Shown: piece by piece, positions 37,911 to 46,252 of the stretch
Numbering within the stretch: the first letter of the stretch is position 1
Layout: each line of letters starts with the position of its first letter
Assembly (NCBI GenBank): GCA_021648485.1
Contig: JAKISS010000005.1
Location: 1-64,000 of the forward strand
Direction: 5' to 3'
Length of the DNA stretch: 64,000 bases
Source of the DNA: Gammaproteobacteria bacterium
Lineage (GTDB): Bacteria > Pseudomonadota > Gammaproteobacteria > SZUA-152
Program-made: the position numbers and the translations under genes
The notes under the pieces: generated by a model
Database searches by the model: none
What the model saw: the letters and a program-made list of their open reading frames with translations, nothing else
Told to the model about the DNA's origin: nothing

Positions 37911-40544
37911 TTATCGACTAAACATGTAAGGCTTTTGCAGTGCGGAATTCAGAGGACTCAACACCGCAAATCGCTGTCGGTAAACGGCAGCCTGCTCACT
38001 ATTCCCGGCCAATTCCGCTAATTCCCACAAACGGCGCAATGCCTCCGTATGGTCTGGCCGTATGCGCAGCACCGACTCCAGCAACTGCTGCTCACTCAAT
38101 CCGCGCGCCTGTGCCGCAGCACGGCCCTGTAAAACAGCATCTGCCAATGCAAAGCCCACCCAGCGGTCTTTTGGGTTCGCCCGGTAGGCCAACGGCAGCA
38201 AACGCTGGTTTTCTATCGCATTTCCATGCAACAAAGCCAACCAACTGCGATGCGCTAACTCCGTGGCGATATAAGCACGCTCAAACAGAGGAAAATCATT
38301 CTCACTGATTCGGAGATCACTGACCGCCCCATCGAGCGGGCGGCGAATGGATAATAACCATGATAGTACCTTGGAAATATCCAGACTCCCGTCGTAACGT
38401 GCTTCCGGCAACTGATATTCAATCACTGGTGCCCATTCATCTTGTCGCGGCACATCAAACTCGGGAATCCCTCCCCAATAGCGTCCTAGCCATGTCCAAG
38501 ACCCTTCACTCCCCGTAGCCACCTCGACTTGTTCACTTGTCAGGCGCTGTACATTACTTAACAGTTGCGCACCACTAATACTGCCATCGCGTACACCGAC
38601 CATCGCTAATCGAAAAGCATCGACAAAAATAACCGCATTTGGAAACACATCTTTAAACGATGCTAAAACCACTTGCAAGCTATTAATGTCAAATTGATTC
38701 AGTGCCAGCCACTGCACAAAAATACCACCAGACGACAAACGTTTATGTGCCCGCATAAATTGTTGGCGGGATAGCAACGCGCTGCGCCCCACCAGATCAG
38801 GATGAAACAAGTCGCCAATAATCACATCATAATATTCAGCATCACTCAACAAAAAATGGCGAGCATCATCACGCACAATTTTCAGATGATCGGTAATGCC
38901 GCCATTGACAGGTCGAAACTCCTCTCGCGCAGCATTAATTGCGCCCAACGACAGCTCAACAGCAGTGCGCTGCAAGCCAGGAAATCCCAAAGAAGCCGAT
39001 GCAGATATTCCCGTCCCCAACCCCAAAAACAAAACCCGCTGTGGCTCGGGGTGCAATAATAACGGCAAACGTACCTGATTTTTTTGTACTTCTATCGCAG
39101 TGGGATCCGACGAGGCATCCATACGCCGCATATCAGCCAATAACTGTCGTTGACCATCCCTGCCAACAACAACATGCGTAATGGAAATGGCATCTTCATG
39201 CAAAGACAGTGTTTTTGTCTCTGCGTAGGCTTGTGGCAATAAACGGGACACTGGCGGCATTTCCATTACCATCATACTCAATGCCCCCATCACAATGACC
39301 AGAGCCCAAGCAGGCCGGGAAGCCCAACCCTGCGCCAGCACCAAGCCGAAAATCAATAACAGCATTGCTCCCAACACAATTGTACTGCTACTGCCAATGC
39401 TGGGAATAAAAACAAAACCCGCTAACAACGCACCTAACGCGGCACCCAACGAATTGGCACCGTACAACCACACGCCGCTTTGATACCGGTTACCCACTCG
39501 CTCTGCCAACAACGGCAACCAGGCACCCAACACCAATGTCACTGGCAGAGTCAATATAACAATCGCCAAACCCTGCAACCATAATGCCGCGAACAAAGAG
39601 GAAAAATGCGCCCGTTCAACCCAAGATGAAAGCACAGGCAACCACCACAAACTCAACAAAGCAAACCCGCAAGCTACAACTGGCAAAACACTGAACCAAT
39701 ATTTTTTTGTCAGCAACCGGGCTAACAGGCTACCAAAACCAATACCCGACAAAAACACCGCCAGAATAATCGCCAGCACATATTCGGTACGTAACATCAC
39801 CATGCCGAATAAACGCGCCCAACCTATTTGCAGTAAAAGCGCACCAACCCCAATGCCCGCATAAACCAATAGCCACTTTATAGAAGGGCGAATTAACGGA
39901 TTTGTCACTTCTCTTTTCTGCGCCGATTCAAATCGCCAGGACAATAAAAACAAAACTCCCGCAACCACAAGACTGACCAATGCCACAGCTCTCAACGATG
40001 ACAACCAACCCAACACAGGCAGCAACCATAGCGGCAATAATGCACCCAGGGCACCTCCAAGTGCATTGATTCCATAAATGCTGCCTAGAGAAACTTTTGC
40101 GCCTTGTACTGCGGATAAAATCAATGGGAAGCCAGCACCCATCGCCATGGCGGGAATCATTAACACCAGCGTGACAATAAAAATTTGCAGCGCAATCCAG
40201 CTGAAATAACTGGTATTACCTGCGATGATGGCAAACTGTGTATCCACCGCCTGGAATAGCGCAGGCATTGTTAATGCCGTAACGGCCACAAATAATTCAA
40301 TAAAGGCAAACAAACGTAAAGGACGGCTCGTTAACCGGCTCCAGCGCGCACCTAAAAAACTGCCCACACCCAAACCGGCCATGTAAGCAGCCACAGTGAC
40401 AACGACACCAAATATACTGACCCCGAACTGCAAAGACAGCATGCGTGTCCAGAGAATTTCATAAGCAAGACTGGCGGCACCGGAGATCAGATATAAACAA
40501 ACAAGAACCAGACCAAGCCTTCGTAATGCGGATATATTGTGCAT
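37911..40544 (-). CDS. Fused MFS-like transporter / spermidine-synthase-like protein with TPR tail
   Basis: 877 residues. Twelve or more helices occupy residues 1-430 (SGAASLAYEILWTRMLSLQFG is the family opening). A spermidine-synthase-like methyltransferase fold follows (VLFLGLGTGISASA, VRDDARHFL, YDVIIGDLFHP), then a helical tail (about 760-877) with TPR-like spacing. The polyamine-transfer activity is unproven for these fusions. Its place in the oxidase cluster is notable but unexplained. Confidence 0.8.
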   Translation of the reverse strand: MHNISALRRLGLVLVCLYLISGAASLAYEILWTRMLSLQFGVSIFGVVVTVAAYMAGLGVGSFLGARWSRLTSRPLRLFAFIELFVAVTALTMPALFQAVDTQFAIIAGNTSYFSWIALQIFIVTLVLMIPAMAMGAGFPLILSAVQGAKVSLGSIYGINALGGALGALLPLWLLPVLGWLSSLRAVALVSLVVAGVLFLLSWRFESAQKREVTNPLIRPSIKWLLVYAGIGVGALLLQIGWARLFGMVMLRTEYVLAIILAVFLSGIGFGSLLARLLTKKYWFSVLPVVACGFALLSLWWLPVLSSWVERAHFSSLFAALWLQGLAIVILTLPVTLVLGAWLPLLAERVGNRYQSGVWLYGANSLGAALGALLAGFVFIPSIGSSSTIVLGAMLLLIFGLVLAQGWASRPAWALVIVMGALSMMVMEMPPVSRLLPQAYAETKTLSLHEDAISITHVVVGRDGQRQLLADMRRMDASSDPTAIEVQKNQVRLPLLLHPEPQRVLFLGLGTGISASASLGFPGLQRTAVELSLGAINAAREEFRPVNGGITDHLKIVRDDARHFLLSDAEYYDVIIGDLFHPDLVGRSALLSRQQFMRAHKRLSSGGIFVQWLALNQFDINSLQVVLASFKDVFPNAVIFVDAFRLAMVGVRDGSISGAQLLSNVQRLTSEQVEVATGSEGSWTWLGRYWGGIPEFDVPRQDEWAPVIEYQLPEARYDGSLDISKVLSWLLSIRRPLDGAVSDLRISENDFPLFERAYIATELAHRSWLALLHGNAIENQRLLPLAYRANPKDRWVGFALADAVLQGRAAAQARGLSEQQLLESVLRIRPDHTEALRRLWELAELAGNSEQAAVYRQRFAVLSPLNSALQKPYMFSR

Positions 40545-40725
40545 TGAGTCTTAGCACCTTATCATTTGGACAATCCTGCCGATTCTCGTTAAATAACAGC
40601 CGGGATTACCTTTGACTTGTGCGGAAACGTAATTCAAGAACAGAAAAAATACACCTTTAACAGGCATAAAGTGAGCGCTACGTGACGTAACACCGACAAA
40701 TCCACAGTAGACTAAATCGATATGG

Positions 40726-41088
40726 TCAAAAAGGATAAAACCAGACAAGACCCACCACCGCATGCCCCAAAGCCAGCGTTAAACTTAAACCGGCACAAAT
40801 CATATGAGGAACAAATACACGTTTTCCATAGACAACCATAGCAACACCGAGCGCCACCGTAGCAATAATGAGCAGCAATAACGGGATACCCATTATAAAC
40901 ATAATCAGATGCTTGGTTTTAATGTCAATGGCAACCAGCTCACTTTTTGCTGATCTGTCATTATTGAAGGCTTGCATCACTGCCGAGCTTTGCTGCTCTG
41001 CCTTCGGCTCCAGAGACACATCCGCATACCCCGATGCAGGCACACTCAACACCAGCAATGCCAACAAACAGAAAACGTGTTTATTCAT
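40726..41088 (-). CDS. Exported two-helix membrane protein of the oxidase cluster
   Basis: 120 residues from the ATG at 41088, where a signal peptide starts (MNKHVFCLLALLVLSVPASGYA). After a polar segment there are two membrane helices (about 63-88 and 95-117: HLIMFIMGIPLLLLIIATVALGVAMVV, HMICAGLSLTLALGHAVVGLVWF). The helix histidines are of interest as potential heme ligands, but this is only a possibility. Overlaps the neighbour by eight bases. Confidence 0.6.
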   Translation of the reverse strand: MNKHVFCLLALLVLSVPASGYADVSLEPKAEQQSSAVMQAFNNDRSAKSELVAIDIKTKHLIMFIMGIPLLLLIIATVALGVAMVVYGKRVFVPHMICAGLSLTLALGHAVVGLVWFYPF

Positions 41089-41305
41089 GTCCAGCATCAT
41101 TAACCTCTGATTTTTTAACTGCAAAATACCAGTACAGCACCGCCATAAGAACAAACGGAAAAAGAATAATAAGCAACAAAAAAATAAAGATTGCCCAAGG
41201 TGTATCAATAGTTACATGAAGATAACGGTAGCTGTCCACGGCATGTACGGAACAAGCAGTTGCCAACAACGTCAAAAATACGTACAAACGGGATATTTTA
41301 CTCAC
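41081..41305 (-). CDS. Small exported membrane protein of the oxidase cluster
   Basis: 74 residues: a signal-like N-terminus (MSKISRLYVFLTLLATACSVHA), then one membrane helix (WAIFIFLLLIILFPFVLMAVLYWYFAV) and a short polar tail. Family unknown. It lies 13 bases after the SUMF1-fold gene and overlaps the next gene, so it is clearly in the operon. Confidence 0.6.
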   Translation of the reverse strand: MSKISRLYVFLTLLATACSVHAVDSYRYLHVTIDTPWAIFIFLLLIILFPFVLMAVLYWYFAVKKSEVNDAGHE

Positions 41306-41318
41306 TACGCACCTCTCG

Positions 41319-42398
41319 CTAATTTATTGCCTGACTGGTATCCGGCACCGTAACTACGCAGCGGAAGCCAAAAAAATCTGATGCATAATAAGGCATTGAA
41401 AAGTTCCGGTGATATGTCGATGTGGAAAACGGGTCACTTTTCCACGAGCCTCCACGGCGGACTTTATAGACACCCTCCACAGCGACCAAGTCGGCCACTT
41501 TCAAGGTACGGTCTTCGGCGGTCATCGCCTGTACTTTTTTTGGCTGAAATGTATCCCCAGCGGCAGAAGAGCCATCGTAAGGAAGAAAATCACTTGCTGT
41601 CCACTCACTGACATTTCCTGCCATATCATAAACGCCATACGGGCTCACGCCGGTTTTATATGTCGTCACAATATTACTTGCACCAACGTGATAATACGTA
41701 TTCAGGCGGTTTGCATCCATTTGATTGCCCCAAGGCCACCGTCGGCCATCAGTGCCACGCGCAGCTTTTTCCCACTCTGCCTCAGTCGGCAGACGTTTTT
41801 CTCGAAACCGGCAATAACTCACTGCGTCATACCATGTCACCATGGTGACAGGGTATTGCACTTTTCCATCGGGAATGAGTCCATCTTTCCAATCTAATGG
41901 TGGACGATGCTGTGTGGCTACAACAAACTGTGCAAACTCTGCGTGTGTAACAGGGTACTTATCAATTTTATATTCTGGTAAAAACACCGTATGTTGAGGA
42001 CGATTAAATTTATCAGCACGCTCTGAATCCGTACCCATTAAAAATTCACCCGCCGGAATCGTCACCATAGAAGCCAGCTCTTGCCATTGCTCAGTGGTTA
42101 ACAAAGCTTCCAGCTCATTCCATTGGTAAACTTTTTGAGCCCTCTTTTTGGATTCATGGATACGGTGCCGGGTAATATCTTCGCCTGCCGCACGTATATG
42201 ATCTTTCATATCCGCCAAATCGTAAGTTATCCGGGCTTTCATGTCATCCATACGATTTGCACCCAGCTGCACAACATGTATCACACCAAATATCACCGCC
42301 GCCGAAATGCAGGTTATAACCGTTGCCGCTAAATAACGTTCGCGCTTTCGGCGCTCGCTGGCACTCATATTGGACCGATATTGCACTGGCATACCCAA
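41319..42398 (-). CDS. Membrane-anchored FGE/SUMF1-fold protein
   Basis: 359 residues. One membrane helix near residues 20-45, a periplasmic coiled region, then a formylglycine-generating-enzyme-like domain (about 105-355: TIPAGEFLMGTDSE, FPVTHAEFAQF-type, YCRFREKRLPTEAEWEKAARG, NVSEWTASDF, RRGGSWKSDPFS, FFGFRCV). Only two cysteines (YCRF, FRCV) are seen in the domain and not the closely spaced catalytic pair of true FGEs, so it is probably noncatalytic or uses another chemistry. It is within the operon with the oxidase cytochromes. Confidence 0.85.
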   Translation of the reverse strand: MGMPVQYRSNMSASERRKRERYLAATVITCISAAVIFGVIHVVQLGANRMDDMKARITYDLADMKDHIRAAGEDITRHRIHESKKRAQKVYQWNELEALLTTEQWQELASMVTIPAGEFLMGTDSERADKFNRPQHTVFLPEYKIDKYPVTHAEFAQFVVATQHRPPLDWKDGLIPDGKVQYPVTMVTWYDAVSYCRFREKRLPTEAEWEKAARGTDGRRWPWGNQMDANRLNTYYHVGASNIVTTYKTGVSPYGVYDMAGNVSEWTASDFLPYDGSSAAGDTFQPKKVQAMTAEDRTLKVADLVAVEGVYKVRRGGSWKSDPFSTSTYHRNFSMPYYASDFFGFRCVVTVPDTSQAIN

Positions 42399-42401
42399 AC
42401 C

Positions 42402-42905
42402 TCATTTAGCCTTGGTAACAGCCTTTTCGCCAGGTTTTTCCGGAACCTTGGCTATCTCAGGCGATGCCCCATTATCATCTTCATCGGAAACATGCGCTGC
42501 CTTTGTCCACCCATAAACGCGTTTGTTCATGATTTCGCCAAACACACCACCAATCATTGACGCTTCCATCGCCAGTATGACAAAAAACCCCCACCAACCA
42601 AGAGGTATTAATGCTGCCCCCTCTGGCACACCGGTATATTCAACGGTTTGATAGTACGCTGCGAAACGCACAATGAGTGGAGGAAATAAAGAAATCCACT
42701 TGCCGCCCAACCCATAGATGTACGACACGGAAATACCGACTAATACTGGCAAAATAAACAGCTGTAAAAACCAAAAAAAATTAAACGTGTCCAAACCCCA
42801 AAATAGCTCGATACGAACACCAAGCGCCCAGTCACCTAAAAAATTTACCAGACAACCAACAGATATCGCCAGCCAAAAAGAAAACCAACGAATCCGAAAC
42901 ATCAT
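42402..42905 (-). CDS. Four-helix membrane protein of the oxidase cluster
   Basis: 167 residues, four membrane helices (WFSFWLAISVGCLVNFLGDWALG, FFWFLQLFILPVLVGISVSYIYG, LFPPLIVRFAAYY, WWGFFVILAMEASMIGGVFG), and a charged tail with KVPEKPGEKAV. The start overlaps the cytochrome stop (ATGA). No family recognised. Confidence 0.65.
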   Translation of the reverse strand: MMFRIRWFSFWLAISVGCLVNFLGDWALGVRIELFWGLDTFNFFWFLQLFILPVLVGISVSYIYGLGGKWISLFPPLIVRFAAYYQTVEYTGVPEGAALIPLGWWGFFVILAMEASMIGGVFGEIMNKRVYGWTKAAHVSDEDDNGASPEIAKVPEKPGEKAVTKAK

Positions 42906-43390
42906 TGCTGATATTCCTTGCCTGTCAGTTTTTCGTAGGCCGTTTTTTTGGTTTCTTCCAGATACCAGTCTTCTACTTTTAAACTGGCAATATAACTGGC
43001 TAACATTCTGCGATCAGCTTCTGGAATGCTGGCGAACGACGGCATCTGGAAACGCAGTTTCAGTCTGGAGGGTATTATTGACTGAGGGTCTTCCGCAGAA
43101 AAATAATTATATAGCCATTCTTCATCACGCAATGAACCCATGCCATCCAGCGAAGGTGCGGGAACTGCCTGCATAATGTTACGCAACCCCCATAAGGAGT
43201 GGCAATCACGGCATTTGTATTTACGATAAAGCACCGAGGCCTTGGCAGCCAATTCTGGCGAAGCGGTACTGTAAAACGGAATACCCGGATCTTTTTCTTC
43301 TTCCTGAGAAATCATCCAGCCTTTCACCGCCATAGCTACCACGATAAAACCGGTTATACCAATTAGAATGCCTCTTTCACCCTTTTTCAT
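42902..43390 (-). CDS. Membrane-anchored monoheme cytochrome c
   Basis: 162 residues. An N-terminal helix (GILIGITGFIVVAMAVKGWMIS) that should not be cleaved, then a cytochrome c domain with KCRDCHSLWG and a likely distal Met in LRFQMPSFASIPEADRRMLASYIASL. It is a candidate electron donor to the oxidase, in the position CcoP would hold. It overlaps its upstream neighbour by one base (TAATG). Confidence 0.85.
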   Translation of the reverse strand: MKKGERGILIGITGFIVVAMAVKGWMISQEEEKDPGIPFYSTASPELAAKASVLYRKYKCRDCHSLWGLRNIMQAVPAPSLDGMGSLRDEEWLYNYFSAEDPQSIIPSRLKLRFQMPSFASIPEADRRMLASYIASLKVEDWYLEETKKTAYEKLTGKEYQQ

Positions 43391-43671
43391 TATGAAGCAC
43401 GCTGTTTACGCTCGGCAGCCTCTTTTTCCAGGTACACCTTGCGCAATGCCTCCTGCTCCTTGTTCACCCTCATTGCCTTTTCAAATTCCTCAGGAGCCAT
43501 TTTGTCTTTGTCATTTTCATCAAAAACAACATATTTTATATCTTCGTCAAATTGATCATTGCGCGCAGCCCAGCGCACCCAATAAATCGCCGTTAACACG
43601 ATAGCTGCACCCGCAACTAACCAAAAATAAATGGTCCAACCATCTTCAAGTGAATTAAAAAAATCCGCCAT
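43390..43671 (-). CDS. Single-helix membrane protein, CcoP N-domain-like or CcoQ-like
   Basis: 93 residues from MADFFNSLEDGWTIYFWLVAG, preceded by AGGAATGGT. One helix (about 12-32), then an acidic stretch (NDQFDEDIKYVVFDENDKDKM) and a basic, helical tail. Resembles the membrane-anchor region of CcoP without heme. One-base overlap with the cytochrome gene suggests they act together (inference). Confidence 0.6.
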   Translation of the reverse strand: MADFFNSLEDGWTIYFWLVAGAAIVLTAIYWVRWAARNDQFDEDIKYVVFDENDKDKMAPEEFEKAMRVNKEQEALRKVYLEKEAAERKQRAS

Positions 43672-43682
43672 TACCATTCCTC

Positions 43683-44030
43683 CTAAAACAAATACCCATG
43701 AAGCATTTGTGTCGCACCGAAAATCACTGCGACCACAATACCCAACAGAATCCAAACAAACATAATTTTTTCACCTAGCTTAAGGTTCTCTCTTTTTCCC
43801 ATTGTCATAAACATAAAAACAAAAATGGTAAATACAACGATAGAAGCTATCAGAAAATAAAAAATCCCAACACTAAACTCTTGCGACTTCATCCCTTCGA
43901 TGCTGGTGTCGATTCCAAATGGGCCAGAAGCCTCCTCTACTGACAAATTCAGGTACGGAAGATTCAATGAATATACAGCAGCAACCATACTGCCAATAAC
44001 ATGTTGTAACGCTTCAAAAACCATTGCCAT
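43683..44030 (-). CDS. Three-helix membrane protein of the oxidase cluster
   Basis: About 115 residues if translation begins at MAMVFEALQHVIG (44030). Helices at LQHVIGSMVAAVYSL, VGIFYFLIASIVVFTIFVFMFM and KIMFVWILLGIVVAVIFGATQMLHG. First gene of the downstream operon, which appears to begin after the terminator at 44384. No family recognised. Confidence 0.6.
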   Translation of the reverse strand: MAMVFEALQHVIGSMVAAVYSLNLPYLNLSVEEASGPFGIDTSIEGMKSQEFSVGIFYFLIASIVVFTIFVFMFMTMGKRENLKLGEKIMFVWILLGIVVAVIFGATQMLHGYLF

Positions 44031-44456
44031 TAACCTGTACCGGGAGCACCAAAAAACATAGATAAACACTCACCACGAAAACAATAACTTTACCATGTCA
44101 GCACACTTCACAGCCAATAAAACTTACCTGTGACAAGTGCGGGTAATTTACTCTAAGCCTCCTCAGCGGATGCGTAGACAGCACATTAACATCTTGATAA
44201 AGATCATATTTTAAAAATAAAAAGATTCATCTGACGAATGCATCACCATGTCCCTACACGGCTCGCTGTCTACGGTGCCCGCAATTACAGAATTTAACGC
44301 GCATCACAGGTCACCCGACCATAAGCGCCGAACTCACCTTCCTCTGGTAAGCACGTTTGGAGGCGAAATAATAAAAACACAACAAAAAAAGCCACACCGG
44401 GTGAGGGTGTGGCCTTATTTTATCGTTTCAAAACCAATTAGAGGAGCATCAACAAA
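44031..44456. other. 426-base intergenic region between two oxidase operons
   Basis: It holds the terminator of the ccoNO operon (44384-44414) and should hold the promoter for the cytochrome/SUMF1 operon. No additional gene was seen. Confidence 0.5.
44384..44414 (-). terminator. Terminator of the ccoNO operon
   Basis: On the minus strand GGCCACACC, a CTCACCC loop, then GGTGTGGC followed by TTTTTTT: an 8-bp stem and a T run, 43 bases beyond the stop of the 43-residue gene. Confidence 0.85.
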
Positions 44457-44588
44457 CTAACCGTAATCCCCAATATTTGGTTTATCCTCGTCCGTTTTAT
44501 CCACATAAAAACTGTAAATAAACGGTGCGGTATAAACCAGCAAGATCCAAATCAGCATTGCGGCTGGGCCATTATCCCAATCAATCAT
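44457..44588 (-). CDS. 43-residue single-helix membrane protein of the oxidase operon
   Basis: AGGAG seven bases upstream. MIDWDNGPAAMLIWILLVYT then one helix and a charged end (YVDKTDEDKPNIGDYG). Last gene of the ccoNO operon and a candidate small accessory subunit like CcoQ or CcoH, though not recognisable as either. Confidence 0.7.
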   Translation of the reverse strand: MIDWDNGPAAMLIWILLVYTAPFIYSFYVDKTDEDKPNIGDYG

Positions 44589-44624
44589 AATAATCTCCTA
44601 TTACTTCTTCATACAGTATGTAAC

Positions 44625-45263
44625 CTAGTGGCCGTGATGCGTTGGCTCCCAATCGTATTCAGGCAAGCGCTTTACAACAATCAGCACACCGATACAGAAA
44701 AAGATGATAAAGAATACATCAATGGTATAACCTTTATCCCACCATGGCTGAATCCGCTCACGACGCAACTCTCCAGTCTTCGGATCAGTGATCCAATTAC
44801 CTTCAAAGTTTGCCAACACCACCTTATCTCCTAGCACAGTATACTCACGCAAGTCTGACCCATTGTCCCGCAATTCGACAATCGCATCCCTGATCAGGCG
44901 CAAATCATCCATTTCCAGAGGATGGCGTTCCTGCTGAGCCGTCCACTTAGAGCCACTCGCCTTCACCTGATTAATGATGTATTCCATTGCTTCCGCATCA
45001 CTTTTACCCTGAATCGCCGGGGAGTCCATTAAAGCAATATATTCTTCATAGATCGCTGCAGTAGGACGCTGCCCCCACAATGGAAAGGTAATCAGAAACG
45101 CAGTAATAATCGTCAGCACCAAAATACCGATGATCGGCGGCGGTAAACGGTTATTGTCTTCTGTAATTCCACCTAGGCTTTCGCCCTCCCAAACAGCTTT
45201 CGCCGCTGTATTCTGATCATCCGTACACAGGGTGTGCAGTGGGTTATCAAATTTCCAAGCCAT
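44625..45263 (-). CDS. Two-helix membrane protein with large periplasmic-type loop, oxidase operon
   Basis: 212 residues: a first helix (PPPIIGILVLTIITAFLITFPLWG, about 40-64), a hydrophilic domain of about 115 residues (YEEYIALMDSPAIQGKSDAEAMEYIIN ... LIRDAIVELRDNGSDLREYTVLGD), then a second helix near the end (IDVFFIIFFCIGVLIVVKRLPEYDW). No heme motif. It follows the CcoO-like gene by 12 bases and probably replaces a canonical small subunit. The first helix recalls the protein at 35971. Confidence 0.7.
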   Translation of the reverse strand: MAWKFDNPLHTLCTDDQNTAAKAVWEGESLGGITEDNNRLPPPIIGILVLTIITAFLITFPLWGQRPTAAIYEEYIALMDSPAIQGKSDAEAMEYIINQVKASGSKWTAQQERHPLEMDDLRLIRDAIVELRDNGSDLREYTVLGDKVVLANFEGNWITDPKTGELRRERIQPWWDKGYTIDVFFIIFFCIGVLIVVKRLPEYDWEPTHHGH

Positions 45264-45275
45264 ATCCTACTCCCC

Positions 45276-46226
45276 TTATTTCAGATTCAGAACGAAGTCA
45301 ATCAACGCACGCGCCTCACTGTCAGCGGCTGGCAGAGGGACTTCAGGTGGATAAATTGACTCCCCATTGGCATAAGCCGTGTAGGCCGCACGCCAACCGT
45401 CGTAATCAATAACGTTACCGCTGGCATCCTTCTCGCCCCATAAATAATCATAACGAGGCATAATGGAATGCGACTGAACCAGGCGAGGATTAAAGAAGTG
45501 CATCACCATCCATTCGCGAGAGGAGTTACGAGACCCCACATGCGTTAAGTCAGGACCCTTCCGGTCAGAACCAAATGCCGTCGGTGACTCGCCATTGAAA
45601 TCACCCAACATAGGGGGGGCACCAAAATACTGCCAATCCTGAGTTTGCTCCGGCAACAAGGTATGACACCACCAGCAGCCTTCACGAACAAACATGATTT
45701 TGCCTTTACCCACAAGCAGTCGCTGCGAATCATTCGCCTTTGCCAAGGTTGCCGACGGTGTCCAACCACGAGTCGCCGTCACATTTTCGATGTACGGAAT
45801 CATCACGCCATTTTCAACGAATTCCCGAACAATAAATACTGCGCCCTGATCTTCTGATGCCTCATTAATTCGTCCCTTTGACTCACTTGCAGCCGCCGGC
45901 ACCTTACCGAGGATTCGCGGATGGCGAATACCATTGGGAAAAGGCACATCTTCCTCGTACACAAAAGCGCGTGTCGATTCAATGGCAGCACCCGTTTTCG
46001 GATCTTGGCTTATTTGCACCGTAATCGGTTTCCCCCAACCCTGCAGAAAGGGGTCTTCATAACTGAAGCCACCTACCCGACCAAAAGATAACTGACGATC
46101 CATTGCAATATACGTTGCGGATACATTCTGAATATCCACTGCTGGCATATACAGGGTGATGAACATCGACGTACCGAACGCTAAACCGAACATTCGGGAA
46201 CCGATTTTATATTCTCTAAAAGCCAC
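45276..46226 (-). CDS. CcoO-like membrane cytochrome c subunit, with insertion
   Basis: 316 residues against about 200 for CcoO. One N-terminal helix (FGLAFGTSMFITLYMP), an inserted region of about 130 residues after it, then a cytochrome domain with REGCWWCHTLLPEQTQDWQYFG, GSDRKGPDLTHVGSR, REWMVMHFFNPRLV and the distal-Met region SIMPRYDYLWG, matching CcoO order (EGC..CH, KRTGPDLARVG, NPR..., NMPAY). The inserted segment has YEEDVPFPNG and multiple beta-like strands and is not something I recognise in CcoO. Confidence 0.82.
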   Translation of the reverse strand: MAFREYKIGSRMFGLAFGTSMFITLYMPAVDIQNVSATYIAMDRQLSFGRVGGFSYEDPFLQGWGKPITVQISQDPKTGAAIESTRAFVYEEDVPFPNGIRHPRILGKVPAAASESKGRINEASEDQGAVFIVREFVENGVMIPYIENVTATRGWTPSATLAKANDSQRLLVGKGKIMFVREGCWWCHTLLPEQTQDWQYFGAPPMLGDFNGESPTAFGSDRKGPDLTHVGSRNSSREWMVMHFFNPRLVQSHSIMPRYDYLWGEKDASGNVIDYDGWRAAYTAYANGESIYPPEVPLPAADSEARALIDFVLNLK

Positions 46227-46252
46227 GGTAATTACCTCCCCTTATTATTCTG

